64,000 nt of DNA from Stutzerimonas frequens (GTDB taxonomy: Bacteria; Pseudomonadota; Gammaproteobacteria; Pseudomonadales; Pseudomonadaceae), in the NCBI RefSeq assembly GCF_024448335.1, contig NZ_JAMOHM010000011.1, positions 1 through 64,000 on the forward strand, read 5' to 3'. A program made the position numbers and the translations under genes. Below the pieces are notes generated by a model. It made no database searches. It had not been told where the DNA came from and saw nothing but the letters and a program-made list of their open reading frames with translations. Positions 36,358 through 45,446 of the stretch are shown here, one piece after another (position 1 is the first letter of the stretch; every line of letters starts with the position of its first letter).

Positions 36358-38346
36358 ATGCCTTCTGTAAGAACTATCAGTCGTCCCCGTCACTTGCCGC
36401 TCACGCTGCTCGGCGCACTCGTTCCGATGCTCGCCATCGCCAGCGAGCCGGTCACGCTGCAGAACGAAGTCATCACCGCCACCCAGACCGCCCACAGCGA
36501 ACTCAGCGCGCCGGCAAGCGTGTCGGTGGTCACCCGCGACGACCTTGACAAGCTGCCGGTGTACAACCTCGCCGATGCAGTGAAATACCTGCCGGGGGTG
36601 TACATCAGCCCGTCGTCGACCTACGGCCGCAAGGAAATCAGACTGCGCGGGATGGATTCGGACTACACCCTGCTGTTGGTCGACGGCCGCCGCATCAACT
36701 CGCGTGAAGCCCTGGTCTCCAACTATGCCAACGACTTCGATCTGTCCTCGATCCCGATGGCCGCCATCGAGCGCATCGAGGTGATCCGCGGGCCGATGTC
36801 CTCGCTCTACGGCGCCGATGCCATTGGTGGCGTGGTCAACGTGATCCTGCGTAAACCGACCGCCGACACCAGGGCCGGCATCGCCTACGGCTACGAGCAC
36901 CCGACCGAGGGTGATTCCGGTGACAGCCACAAGACCAACGGCTACATCAGCGGCGCGCTGATCGAGGACAAGCTGCTCGGCAACCTGATCGTCGAGGGCA
37001 CCGACCAGGCTGCCTGGGGTTCAGACCAGACTACGTCGCCCCTGATCGATGCCGCCGAAAAACGCCAGAACGCCAGCGCCTACGGCAGCCTGAGCTGGCT
37101 GCTAGACGAGCGCCAGAGCATCGACCTCGACCTGAGCTATCGTGAGGACGACCGCAAGGGCACCTGGAGCAACTCGGGCTTCGCCTTTCCGACCAACGTT
37201 CAGGAAATGGAACGCAGCGCCTTCGGCCTGACCCACAACGGCAGCTGGGACGGCTTCAACTCGCGGGTCCGCTACTACTACGAAGACGTCGACCTGATGG
37301 ACGACTCCGAGGTCATGACCGACCTGCGCGGCGGCCGCTTCAGCAACGTCAACCAGACCAACCATACGGTCGACGGCCAGGTGACCGCGTTCCTCGGCAA
37401 CCACCTGCTGACCCTGGGCAGCGAACTGCGCCGCACCGAACTCAGCCACAGCAACAACCTCGGTTCGGAGATCGAGATCGATCAGCAGGCGCTCTACCTG
37501 CAGGACGAGTTCTCCCTGGGACAGCTGGATATCACCCTCGGCGCCCGCTGGGATGATCACGAAAGCTACGGCAGCGAATTCAGCCCGCGCGCCTACGGCG
37601 TGTACAACATGAGCGACAGCTGGGTGATCAAGGGCGGCGTGGGCAAGTCGTTCAAGGCGCCGAGCATTGCCCAATCCGATCCCACCTACGTGGAAATCGC
37701 CTGCCGTGGCTACTGCGTGACGGTCGGCAACGAGAATCTCAAGCCGGAAACCGCCACCAGCTACGAGCTCGGCACCTTCTACCAGAACGACCGCCTGCAG
37801 GCCGGCATCATGTTCTTCCAGACCGACATCGAAGACATGATCAGCACCGAAACGACGCGGCTGATTCGGGTGAACGGCCAGATCGTCGCCGCCGACCCGG
37901 TGCTGACCACCTACAACCAGCCCCATGTGCGGATCAAGGGTTACGAGCTACTGGGCAACTACCTGCTGAGCGACCGCATCGGCCTGCGCGCGAACTACAC
38001 CTACTCCGACGCCAAGGATCGCGACACCGACGAGCCGATCCGCAACTCGCCGCAGCATATCGCCAACCTGGGTGCCGACTGGCAGGCGCTGCCAAAGCTC
38101 GGCCTAAACCTGGATTACCAGTACACCGGCAGCCAGTACCTGTACGACGTGGCGCGCTCCGGGGCGTTCGAGACGGGTGCCTTCCACACCCTGAGCCTCG
38201 GTGCCCGCTACCAGGCCACCAAGCAGCTGACACTCAACGGCGGGCTCAACAACCTGACCAACGAGAAGCGCGACGAGGTGGCTCAGGCCGTCGACAACAT
38301 CCTCATGGGTCGCACGCTGTTCGTCGGTTTCGCCTACGACATCTGA
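36358..38346 (+). CDS. TonB-dependent siderophore receptor
   Basis: A 662-residue outer-membrane receptor. After a signal peptide to about residue 28 comes a TonB-box-like NEVITATQ, a plug domain (ASVSVVTRDDLDKLPVYNLA, RGPMSSLYGADAIGGVVNVI) and a 22-strand barrel ending LFVGFAYDI. No N-terminal signalling domain is present. Plug motifs resemble the FepA/CirA catecholate group. ATG at 36358 is chosen because GGAG is six bases upstream; in-frame ATGs at 36313 and 36346 would extend the signal peptide. First half of an uptake operon with the ABC genes downstream. Confidence 0.93.
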   Translation: MPSVRTISRPRHLPLTLLGALVPMLAIASEPVTLQNEVITATQTAHSELSAPASVSVVTRDDLDKLPVYNLADAVKYLPGVYISPSSTYGRKEIRLRGMDSDYTLLLVDGRRINSREALVSNYANDFDLSSIPMAAIERIEVIRGPMSSLYGADAIGGVVNVILRKPTADTRAGIAYGYEHPTEGDSGDSHKTNGYISGALIEDKLLGNLIVEGTDQAAWGSDQTTSPLIDAAEKRQNASAYGSLSWLLDERQSIDLDLSYREDDRKGTWSNSGFAFPTNVQEMERSAFGLTHNGSWDGFNSRVRYYYEDVDLMDDSEVMTDLRGGRFSNVNQTNHTVDGQVTAFLGNHLLTLGSELRRTELSHSNNLGSEIEIDQQALYLQDEFSLGQLDITLGARWDDHESYGSEFSPRAYGVYNMSDSWVIKGGVGKSFKAPSIAQSDPTYVEIACRGYCVTVGNENLKPETATSYELGTFYQNDRLQAGIMFFQTDIEDMISTETTRLIRVNGQIVAADPVLTTYNQPHVRIKGYELLGNYLLSDRIGLRANYTYSDAKDRDTDEPIRNSPQHIANLGADWQALPKLGLNLDYQYTGSQYLYDVARSGAFETGAFHTLSLGARYQATKQLTLNGGLNNLTNEKRDEVAQAVDNILMGRTLFVGFAYDI

Positions 38347-38353
38347 CGCCCCG

Positions 38354-38375
38354 CCCGGCGGCGCGAGCCGCCGGG
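38354..38375 (+). other. Intercistronic hairpin after the receptor gene
   Basis: CCCGGCGGC-GCGA-GCCGCCGGG is a perfect 9-bp stem closed by a GCGA (GNRA) tetraloop, beginning 8 bases after the receptor stop. It is followed by TTCACC rather than a T-run, so it is more likely an mRNA stabiliser or partial attenuator than a full terminator. Confidence 0.6.
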
Positions 38376-38400
38376 TTCACCTGGAGACGCGAAGTGAACC

Positions 38401-39435
38401 ATGCCGACTGATCCAACGATGCCAGCGTTGCAGAAGGCCACGCTGATTGCCGGCGGCGGGCTTCTGCTCGTGCTGCTGACTCTGTCCCTGGCCACCGGTG
38501 CCGGCGTGTATGGTGCCGACGCCGTGTTCGGCTATCTGCTCGGCCAGCCCGACTATCTGGCCGACGACAAGCTGGCCATGGTCGTCGATACCCTGCGGCT
38601 GCCGCGCACCCTCGCCGCGCTGCTGGTGGGCGCCAGCCTCGCAATCGCCGCCTCGCTGCTGCAGAGCGCGACACGCAACCCGCTGGCCGAACCCGGCCTG
38701 CTCGGTGTCAATGCCGGCGCGGTGCTCGGGCTGGTGATCGGCCTGATCTATTTCGGCGTCGAGTCGACCCGGGGCTACCTGCTCTGGTCCGGCGCCGGCG
38801 CCCTGCTGGGCAATCTGCTGGTGCTGGGCGTCGGCCTGGTGCTGGGTCAGGCCAGCCCGCTGAAGCTGATTCTTGCTGGAGTGGCGCTCGGCGCGATCTT
38901 CGGCGGTCTGGCGAATTTCCTGCTGCTCTCCACGCGGGTGGCGCTGGAGCAGTTCCGCTTCTGGAACCTCGGCTCGCTATCGGCCTCCAGCCTCGATGCG
39001 GTCGGCACGGTCAGCCCGCTGGCCGTGCTCGGACTGGTGCTGGCGACGCTGCTCTGCCGTCAGCTTACCCTGATGCAGATGGGCGATAGCCAGGCCCGCG
39101 CGCTGGGCATCCATACCGGTTGGGTGCGCCTCGGCGTGCTGGCGGCATCCACTCTGCTCACCGCCTGCGCCATCTCGCTGGCCGGGCCGATCGGCTTTCT
39201 CGGTTTTCTCGCCGCCTATTGCGCGCGCCGCATCGAGCCGGTGGCACTGCTGCGGCAACTGCTGTTTTCCACGCTGTTCGGCATGCTCTTCCTGCTCGCC
39301 GCCGACGTGCTCTCGCGCTGGCTGCTACAGCCGTACGAACTGCCCGTCGGCACCCTGCTGGCCGCGCTCGGCGCGCCGGCGCTGATCGCCATCGTGTTGC
39401 GCGGCGGCTTTCGTTCCCTGTTAACGGTGAGGTAG
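38401..39435 (+). CDS. FecCD-family iron-siderophore permease (first)
   Basis: A 344-residue inner-membrane permease of the BtuC/FecCD family with about ten helices. The signature TLRLPRTLAALLVGASLAIA, LLQSATRNPLAEPGLLGVNA and the later GPIGFLGFLAAYCARR are typical. It should form a heterodimer with the next permease. The stop is two bases before the start of the second permease gene. Confidence 0.95.
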   Translation: MPTDPTMPALQKATLIAGGGLLLVLLTLSLATGAGVYGADAVFGYLLGQPDYLADDKLAMVVDTLRLPRTLAALLVGASLAIAASLLQSATRNPLAEPGLLGVNAGAVLGLVIGLIYFGVESTRGYLLWSGAGALLGNLLVLGVGLVLGQASPLKLILAGVALGAIFGGLANFLLLSTRVALEQFRFWNLGSLSASSLDAVGTVSPLAVLGLVLATLLCRQLTLMQMGDSQARALGIHTGWVRLGVLAASTLLTACAISLAGPIGFLGFLAAYCARRIEPVALLRQLLFSTLFGMLFLLAADVLSRWLLQPYELPVGTLLAALGAPALIAIVLRGGFRSLLTVR

Positions 39436-39437
39436 CC

Positions 39438-40484
39438 ATGACCTCCATCCCCACACCTTCCGGCGTCTGGACGCTGCGCCTCGGTGGCATCAGCCTGCTG
39501 CTGCATCGGCGCAGTTGGTTGATGTTCATCCTGCTCGTGCTGGTGCTGCTGGGTTTGACCGTACTGGCGACCAGCCTTGGCAGCGGCCATCTCGGCGTGC
39601 GCGACGTCATCGCCACCCTCACCGGAAACGGCAGCAGGCTGCAGGAAATCATGGTGTTCAAGATTCGCCTGCCGAGGGTCGCCGCCGCGATCATCGCCGG
39701 GCTGGCCATGGGCATGGCCGGATGCCTGATCCAGACCCTGGTACGCAACCGCCTGGCGACACCGGACATGATCGGTGTGAACGAGGGCGCCTCGCTGGCT
39801 GTGGTCGTCTTCGCCCTCTACCTGACCCTCGGCAACTGGCCATGGTGGGCGTCGCCACTCGGAGCCGCGCTGGCGGCCGCCGCATTGTTCGCCCTGTGCC
39901 GACGCCCCGGCGAGCAGGGCTACCTGTTCATCGTCATCGGCATTGCGCTGTCGGAACTGCTCGGCGCCCTCGGCGACTTCGCCATGTCGACGCAACCCCT
40001 CGCTCACTTGGGCAGCATCTACCTGTGGACCATGGGCCACTTCGCCGGTGTCAGCTATCACACGGTCAAGCCCGTCGCATTGCTGCTGTTGCTGCTCTGC
40101 CCGCTGATGGCGTTGGTCAATCGGCCGCTGGCGCTGCTGCGCTTCGGCGACGCCACGGCGCAGAACCTCGGGGTGAAGGTGCCGCTGGTCCAGCTCGGCG
40201 TGCTCGCCCTGGCAATCGTGGTGGCCGCGCTGGGTACGGCGATCGGCGGACCGGTGGTGTTCATCGCCATGGCCGCACCGATCCTCGCCTCCTGGCTGGC
40301 CCGCGACAACCTCGCCCCGCTGTGGCTGTCGGCACTGTGCGGCGCGGTATTGCTGCTCGGCAGCGACACCCTGGTGCGGGTGCTCGCCCAGCCCGAGGAA
40401 ATCCCCACCGGCATCATGACGCGGCTGCTCGGCGGCATCCTTCTGCTCGGCCTGCTGCTCAAGGACAGACGAGGAGCTGACTGA
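39438..40484 (+). CDS. FecCD-family iron-siderophore permease (second)
   Basis: A 348-residue paralogue of the upstream permease, with the equivalent KIRLPRVAAAIIAGLAMGMA, LIQTLVRNRLATPDMIGVNE and GGPVVFIAMAAPILASWLA segments. The start at 39438 follows GAGG. Two distinct permeases match FepD/FepG- or FecC/FecD-type transporters. The stop overlaps the ATPase start by one base (TGATG). Confidence 0.95.
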   Translation: MTSIPTPSGVWTLRLGGISLLLHRRSWLMFILLVLVLLGLTVLATSLGSGHLGVRDVIATLTGNGSRLQEIMVFKIRLPRVAAAIIAGLAMGMAGCLIQTLVRNRLATPDMIGVNEGASLAVVVFALYLTLGNWPWWASPLGAALAAAALFALCRRPGEQGYLFIVIGIALSELLGALGDFAMSTQPLAHLGSIYLWTMGHFAGVSYHTVKPVALLLLLLCPLMALVNRPLALLRFGDATAQNLGVKVPLVQLGVLALAIVVAALGTAIGGPVVFIAMAAPILASWLARDNLAPLWLSALCGAVLLLGSDTLVRVLAQPEEIPTGIMTRLLGGILLLGLLLKDRRGAD

Positions 40485-41317
40485 TGACTGCCCTGCGCGC
40501 CGAAAACCTGCACTTCGCCTATCAGGACAAGGTCGTGCTCGACGACGTCTCCTTCAGCCTGCCCAGAGGCAAGCTGATCGGTATCGTCGGCCCCAATGGC
40601 AGCGGCAAATCCACGCTGCTCAAACTGCTCGCCCGCCAGCTGCCGCTGCAACGCGGCACCGTGGAGATCCATGGCAAGCCGCTGCTGGGCTACTCGCTCA
40701 AGGCGCTGGCGCGGGAGCTGGCCTTTCTGCCGCAACGGCCGGTGCTGGCCGAAGGCATCCGCGTGGAACAGCTGGTGCAGTACGGCCGCCATCCGCACCA
40801 GGGCTGGTTCAACCAGTGGAGCGCGGAAGACGCCCGCCAGGTTGCACGCGCCCGCGCGGTGATGCAGCTCGATGCGATCTGGCAACGCAGCGCCGCCTCG
40901 CTCTCGGGTGGCCAGGCGCAACGGGCCTGGCTCGGCATGATCCTGGCGCAGAACACCGACCTGATCCTGCTCGACGAACCCACCAGCGCGCTGGACATCG
41001 GCCACCAGGCCGAGGTGATGGAAGCCGTGCACCAGATCGCCGCAGCCGGGCGCACGGTGCTGATCGTGATCCATGACCTCGGCGTGGCCGCCCGTTATTG
41101 CGATGAGTTGATCGCCCTGGCCGACGGCCGGGTGCAGGCCATCGGCCCGGCGCGGCAGGTGATGACCAAGGCTCTGGTCGACCGCCTTTACGACACCGAC
41201 GTCGACATCCTCCCGGCCCCCGGCGACGGCGCGCCGGTAATCGTGCCGCGCCGCCGTACCCGTGCGCTCCAGCAACTCACTCTCCGAGAACACCCCGAAA
41301 CGGAAGGTATGCAATGA
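40484..41317 (+). CDS. ABC transporter ATPase for iron-siderophore
   Basis: A 277-residue ATP-binding subunit with Walker A GPNGSGKSTL (near residue 38), signature SLSGGQAQRAWLG, Walker B LILLDEPTSALD and the H-loop histidine in VLIVIHDLGVAARY. It belongs to the FecE/FhuC group. Start overlaps the permease stop, and its own stop overlaps the binding-protein ATG by four bases, showing a tightly coupled operon. Confidence 0.96.
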   Translation: MTALRAENLHFAYQDKVVLDDVSFSLPRGKLIGIVGPNGSGKSTLLKLLARQLPLQRGTVEIHGKPLLGYSLKALARELAFLPQRPVLAEGIRVEQLVQYGRHPHQGWFNQWSAEDARQVARARAVMQLDAIWQRSAASLSGGQAQRAWLGMILAQNTDLILLDEPTSALDIGHQAEVMEAVHQIAAAGRTVLIVIHDLGVAARYCDELIALADGRVQAIGPARQVMTKALVDRLYDTDVDILPAPGDGAPVIVPRRRTRALQQLTLREHPETEGMQ

Positions 41318-42258
41318 CCCTCAAGACCCCACGTCACCTGGCCGCCGCCCTGCTGGCCAGCCTGCTCGCCCTGCCCGCCCTGGCCGATACACGCCAGGGG
41401 AGCGATGCCATGGGCAATACCGTCACCGTGCCGGAAGCGCCGAAGCGGGTGATCACCCTCAGCGAGATCGATCTGGATACCGCGCTCGCCCTTGGCGTCA
41501 CCCCGGTCGGCACCATCAACGGCCGCGGCCAGGCCGCACCGCCGCGCTACCTCGAGGGCAAGCTGCCGGCCGACGTCCCGGTGGTCGGTGATCTGGACAA
41601 TCCGAATCTGGAAACCCTGCTCGAACTGGAGCCCGATCTGATCCTCACCGGCCCGGTAAAGCCGGAGCAGCTGACGATCCTCAACGAGATCGCACCGACC
41701 GTGATCACCTACAGTTGGGGTCGCCCCTGGCAGGAAACCATGCAGCGCACCGCACGGATCCTGAACAAGAACGCCGAAGCCAACGCCGTGCTGGACCGCT
41801 ACCGCGCTCGCGTCGAACAGGCGCGAGAGCGGCTGAGCACGCATCAGGGCGAAACCCTCAGCATCGTGCGCTGGAATCCCAAGGGCCCCTCGTACATGTT
41901 CAAGGACGCCTTCGCCAGCACAGTCATCGAAGACGTCGGCCTCAACCGCCCCGCCCATCAGCAGGACCCCGGCCACACCCACTCGATGGCACTGAGCCTG
42001 GAGTCACTGGAACGGCTGGATGCCGACTGGCTGGTGATCGGCACCCTGGCTACCAGCGGCGAGGCGGTCGAGGCCATGCGTCAGGCCGAACAGACCCCGG
42101 CGTTCCGCCAGCTCTCGGCGCTGCAGAGCAAACGCTTCGGCGCTGTCGACGGCTCGCTGTGGACGTCCGTCGGCGGTCCGCTGGCGGCGCTGCAGGTGAT
42201 CGAGGACGTCGAGCGCTTGCTCGGCAAGGCCGATGCAGAGCCGGTCACAAGGGACTGA
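41314..42258 (+). CDS. Periplasmic iron-siderophore binding protein
   Basis: A 314-residue class III substrate-binding protein: signal peptide ends near ALA-DT, then SDAMGNTVTVPEAPKRVITL, the typical start of FecB/FhuD-like proteins, and a two-lobe fold joined by one helix. It would deliver the ferric siderophore from the receptor to the FecCD permeases. Last gene of the operon; stops 12 bases before a convergent methyltransferase gene. Confidence 0.94.
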   Translation: MTLKTPRHLAAALLASLLALPALADTRQGSDAMGNTVTVPEAPKRVITLSEIDLDTALALGVTPVGTINGRGQAAPPRYLEGKLPADVPVVGDLDNPNLETLLELEPDLILTGPVKPEQLTILNEIAPTVITYSWGRPWQETMQRTARILNKNAEANAVLDRYRARVEQARERLSTHQGETLSIVRWNPKGPSYMFKDAFASTVIEDVGLNRPAHQQDPGHTHSMALSLESLERLDADWLVIGTLATSGEAVEAMRQAEQTPAFRQLSALQSKRFGAVDGSLWTSVGGPLAALQVIEDVERLLGKADAEPVTRD

Positions 42259-42270
42259 CTCGACCCAGCG

Positions 42271-43206
42271 TCAGGCCGAAAACAGCAGCGCCTTGAGCCC
42301 GCTCTCGGGACTGATATCCGGAAACTCCGGCGGGTTTTCCAGGCGTTCGGAAAAACGCAGCTGCGGCGCCTCGGCGGCCATGCCCTGGATCAGGAAGTCG
42401 GTGCCGGTATCCGGATCGTTGACGCAGGCCAGCACCTGGCCGCCCGGGTTGAGCAGCTCCGGTAGGCGACGCAGGATCTTCTGGTAGTCGCGGGTCAGCG
42501 CAAAGCTGCCCCTCTGGAAGGACGGCGGGTCGATGATGATCAGGTCGTAGGGCCCGAGCTTGCGTACCTTGCCCCAGGACTTGAACAGCTCGTGGCCGAG
42601 AAAGCTGACCCGGCCAAGATTATGGCAGTTCAGGCGATGGTTCTCGCGCCCGCGGGTCAGCGCGGCGCTGGCCATGTCCAGGTTGACCACATGCTCGGCG
42701 CCGCCGGCGATCGCCGCGACCGAGAAGCCGCAGGTGTAGGCGAACAGGTTGAGCACCCGCTTGCCCTGCGCATTTTCCTGCACCCAACGGCGGCCATAAC
42801 GCATGTCGAGAAACAGGCCGTTGTTCTGCTTGCGCCCGAGATCGAGCTTGTAGCGCAGACCGTTCTCGCTGATCAGCCACTCGGCGGGCACATCGCCCAG
42901 CAACGCCTCGGTTGGTGCATCCGGCAGATAGCGATGCTGCAGCAGCAAGCGCTGTGCCTGGCTCTGCTTCCAGACCGGGGATTCGGCCAGCGCCAGCAGC
43001 ATCCGCTTCAGTGCTTCCAGCTCCGCCGCGCCGGGGTCCCGGAACAGCGCCACCAGCAGCACGCCCTGCAACCAGTCGACGGTCACTTGTTCCAGCCCCG
43101 GATAGCAGCGGCCGCGTCCGTGAAACAGCCGACGCGTCTCATCGGGTGCGGCGGCCAGGGCGGCGAGCAGGTGTCGTTCGAGGACAGTGAGGGGAGCGTT
43201 GGTCAT
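42271..43206 (-). CDS. Class I SAM-dependent methyltransferase (PF10672/RlmI-like, no PUA domain)
   Basis: A 311-residue methyltransferase with SAM-binding motif RVLNLFAYTCGFSVAAIAGG and the catalytic IIIDPPSFQRG segment. This resembles the RlmI/RlmK-type C5-cytosine/guanine RNA methyltransferase group, but the N-terminal PUA domain of RlmI is absent and the total length is shorter. A nucleic acid substrate is therefore likely but unproven. The start at 43206 is the best internal ATG; the frame stays open upstream. Confidence 0.85.
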   Translation of the reverse strand: MTNAPLTVLERHLLAALAAAPDETRRLFHGRGRCYPGLEQVTVDWLQGVLLVALFRDPGAAELEALKRMLLALAESPVWKQSQAQRLLLQHRYLPDAPTEALLGDVPAEWLISENGLRYKLDLGRKQNNGLFLDMRYGRRWVQENAQGKRVLNLFAYTCGFSVAAIAGGAEHVVNLDMASAALTRGRENHRLNCHNLGRVSFLGHELFKSWGKVRKLGPYDLIIIDPPSFQRGSFALTRDYQKILRRLPELLNPGGQVLACVNDPDTGTDFLIQGMAAEAPQLRFSERLENPPEFPDISPESGLKALLFSA

Positions 43207-43413
43207 GGCGCGGGCATCATCTTGGCAGCGGGCCGCGCATTCTAAACGGCGTTGCCGCTTTGGCGCCTGTTCCCGTGGCGCTCGCGTCACCGGCAGCACG
43301 GCTCGTCAGGCGGCGGAAACTATGTGCGACAGCCAACTGCCCAACCTAGCGCCAGCGAACGCTGGCATCGCACTCTTCTGCCGAGCCCTATCGGTCCAAG
43401 TGAAGGACATCCG

Positions 43414-44862
43414 ATGAAGCATCCAGCACTCATCCACCACGGCGCGCGCGAAGGCGTGACCGGCTCGTGCCATCAGTTGTGGATGGACGAAAACAGCAGC
43501 GTGCTGATCGACTGCGGTCAATTTCAGGGCGACGAAGAAGCGGGGCACGAGGACGAGCTGGCACTGGACTTCTCAATCGAGGGCGTCAAGGCGCTGATCG
43601 TGACCCACGTGCACATCGACCATGTCGGGCGTATCCCGAATCTGCTGGCAGCGGGCTTCGACGGGCCGATCCTGTGCAGCGGACCGTCCGCCCGGCTGCT
43701 GCCGATCGTGCTGGAGGATGCCTTCCGGCTGTCCATCAGCCGTGATCAGGAGCAGCTGGAGCGCTACCTCAAGGTCGTCGAGCAGCGCATCATCGCCCTG
43801 CCCTACGACCACTGGTTCACCCTCAACGAAACCGACGGCAGCGAGTGCAAGGTGCGCCTGCAGCCGGCCGGGCATGTGCTGGGCTCAGCCTACGTCGAGC
43901 TGGAGCTGAGCGAGGGCACCGACGTCGAACGCGTGGTGTTCAGCGGCGACCTGGGCGCGCCCCATTCACCGCTGCTGCCGGACCTGGTTCCACCCGAGCG
44001 CGCCGACCTGCTGATCCTGGAAAGCACCTATGGCGACCGTCGCCACGAAGACCGTGCGCATCGCCGCGAGCGCCTACAAGCCGTCATCGAACGAGCTCTG
44101 AGCGACCAGGGCACCGTACTCATTCCGTCATTCAGCATCGGCCGAACGCAGGAGCTGCTGTTCGAGCTGGAGGAAATACTCCACGAAAACAGCGAGTCGG
44201 CCGAGCCCGGCGAAACGCCCGCCGAAGCGTCGAAGTCCAGAGACGACGCCCCCGATATCGACTGGCCGCAGCTTCCGATCATCCTCGACTCGCCGCTCGC
44301 CAGTCGCTTCACCGCCACCTACAAGGAGCTGCAAGGCTACTGGGACGACGACGCTCGCAATCGTCTGGAGGAAGGCCGCAAGCCGCTGTCGTTCAAGCAG
44401 CTCATCACCGTCGACAGCCACGATGAACACATGCGCATCGTCGAACACCTCGCACAGACCGCACGCCCGGCCATCGTCATCGCCGGCAACGGCATGTGCT
44501 CGGGCGGACGCATCGTCAATTATCTCAAGGCCATGCTGGGCGACCCGCGACACAACGTGGTGTTCGTCGGCTACCAAGGCAAGGCCACGCCGGGACGGGA
44601 CATACAGACCTACGGGCCGGACGGCGGCTTCGTCGATCTGGGCGCCGAGCGCGTCGACATCCGCGCCGGCATCGACAGTGTTGGCGGCTATTCCGCCCAC
44701 GCCGACCAGGCAGACCTGGTGGGTTTCGTCACGCGCATGCAGGAATGGCCGAAGGAGATTCGCCTGATCCACGGCGAAGAACAGGCCAAGCAGCGTCTGG
44801 CCGAGGTGCTCCGCGCGCGCTACGAGAAGGCCGGCCGGCAAGGCCAGGTGGTCATCCCATGA
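43414..44862 (+). CDS. MBL-fold beta-CASP RNase-like protein
   Basis: A 482-residue metallo-beta-lactamase with the zinc motif THVHIDHVGRIPN and a downstream beta-CASP region, SFSIGRTQELLFELEEIL, GNGMCSGGRIVNYL, and the late VGGYSAHADQADL. This is the archaeal-CPSF/YSH1 type (COG1236), acting on RNA. An acidic Ser/Glu-rich insert (about residues 252-280) sits in the beta-CASP cap and is not expected in the core fold. AAGGA precedes the ATG at 43414. Confidence 0.9.
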   Translation: MKHPALIHHGAREGVTGSCHQLWMDENSSVLIDCGQFQGDEEAGHEDELALDFSIEGVKALIVTHVHIDHVGRIPNLLAAGFDGPILCSGPSARLLPIVLEDAFRLSISRDQEQLERYLKVVEQRIIALPYDHWFTLNETDGSECKVRLQPAGHVLGSAYVELELSEGTDVERVVFSGDLGAPHSPLLPDLVPPERADLLILESTYGDRRHEDRAHRRERLQAVIERALSDQGTVLIPSFSIGRTQELLFELEEILHENSESAEPGETPAEASKSRDDAPDIDWPQLPIILDSPLASRFTATYKELQGYWDDDARNRLEEGRKPLSFKQLITVDSHDEHMRIVEHLAQTARPAIVIAGNGMCSGGRIVNYLKAMLGDPRHNVVFVGYQGKATPGRDIQTYGPDGGFVDLGAERVDIRAGIDSVGGYSAHADQADLVGFVTRMQEWPKEIRLIHGEEQAKQRLAEVLRARYEKAGRQGQVVIP

Positions 44863-44979
44863 CGTGCACGGTTGCCATGCTCGCAGCTGATCTCGGGACA
44901 TAACAGCAGGCACCGCGGCATGGCCGCTCGGAGCCGGTGCTACAGTGCATTTTCACGCCAAAACCAAAGCGAGGTGCCC

Positions 44980-45372
44980 ATGCTCAACCATGTAATGGTC
45001 GGTTCGAATGATATTGAACGGTCGAAGCGCTTCTACGATGCCGTGCTCGGCGTGCTCGGCGCTGGCGAGCCGCTGCGCAATACGGCGCCGTCCGGGCACA
45101 CCCGCCTGTTCTACCGGCACGACGGCAGCCTGTTCGGTGTCACCGAGCCCATCAACGGTGAAGAAGCGACTGTAGCCAACGGCGGCACGATCGGCTTCAA
45201 GTGCAGCTCGGCGGAGCAGGTCAAGGCGTTTCACGACGTAGGCGTCGCCCATGGAGGCACCACCTGTGAGGAGCCGCCGGGGCTGCGCGAGACCAGCCTC
45301 GGCGCGCTGCACCTCAGCTATGTAAGGGACCCTGACGGCAACAAGCTGTGCGCTATCTATCGCCCGCAGTAA
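44980..45372 (+). CDS. VOC family protein
   Basis: A 130-residue vicinal-oxygen-chelate protein beginning MLNHVMVGSNDIERSKRFYD and ending SYVRDPDGNKLCAIYRP, the usual first and last strands of single-unit glyoxalase-like proteins. The histidine near residue 4 and the DPDGNK region are compatible with a metal site. GAGG six bases before the ATG fixes the start. Substrate unknown. Confidence 0.88.
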   Translation: MLNHVMVGSNDIERSKRFYDAVLGVLGAGEPLRNTAPSGHTRLFYRHDGSLFGVTEPINGEEATVANGGTIGFKCSSAEQVKAFHDVGVAHGGTTCEEPPGLRETSLGALHLSYVRDPDGNKLCAIYRPQ

Positions 45373-45385
45373 CCTTCCTCTGCTT

Positions 45386-45409
45386 CAACGCCGCCCCTGT
45401 GCGGCGTTG
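45386..45409. terminator. Bidirectional terminator between convergent genes
   Basis: CAACGCCGC (45386-45394) and GCGGCGTTG (45401-45409) form a perfect 9-bp stem with loop CCCTGT in the gap between the VOC gene and the convergent cytochrome gene. Confidence 0.7.
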
Positions 45410-45446
45410 ATCCTGCGCTCGCATCGGCGCACCTCCAGCGACACGC

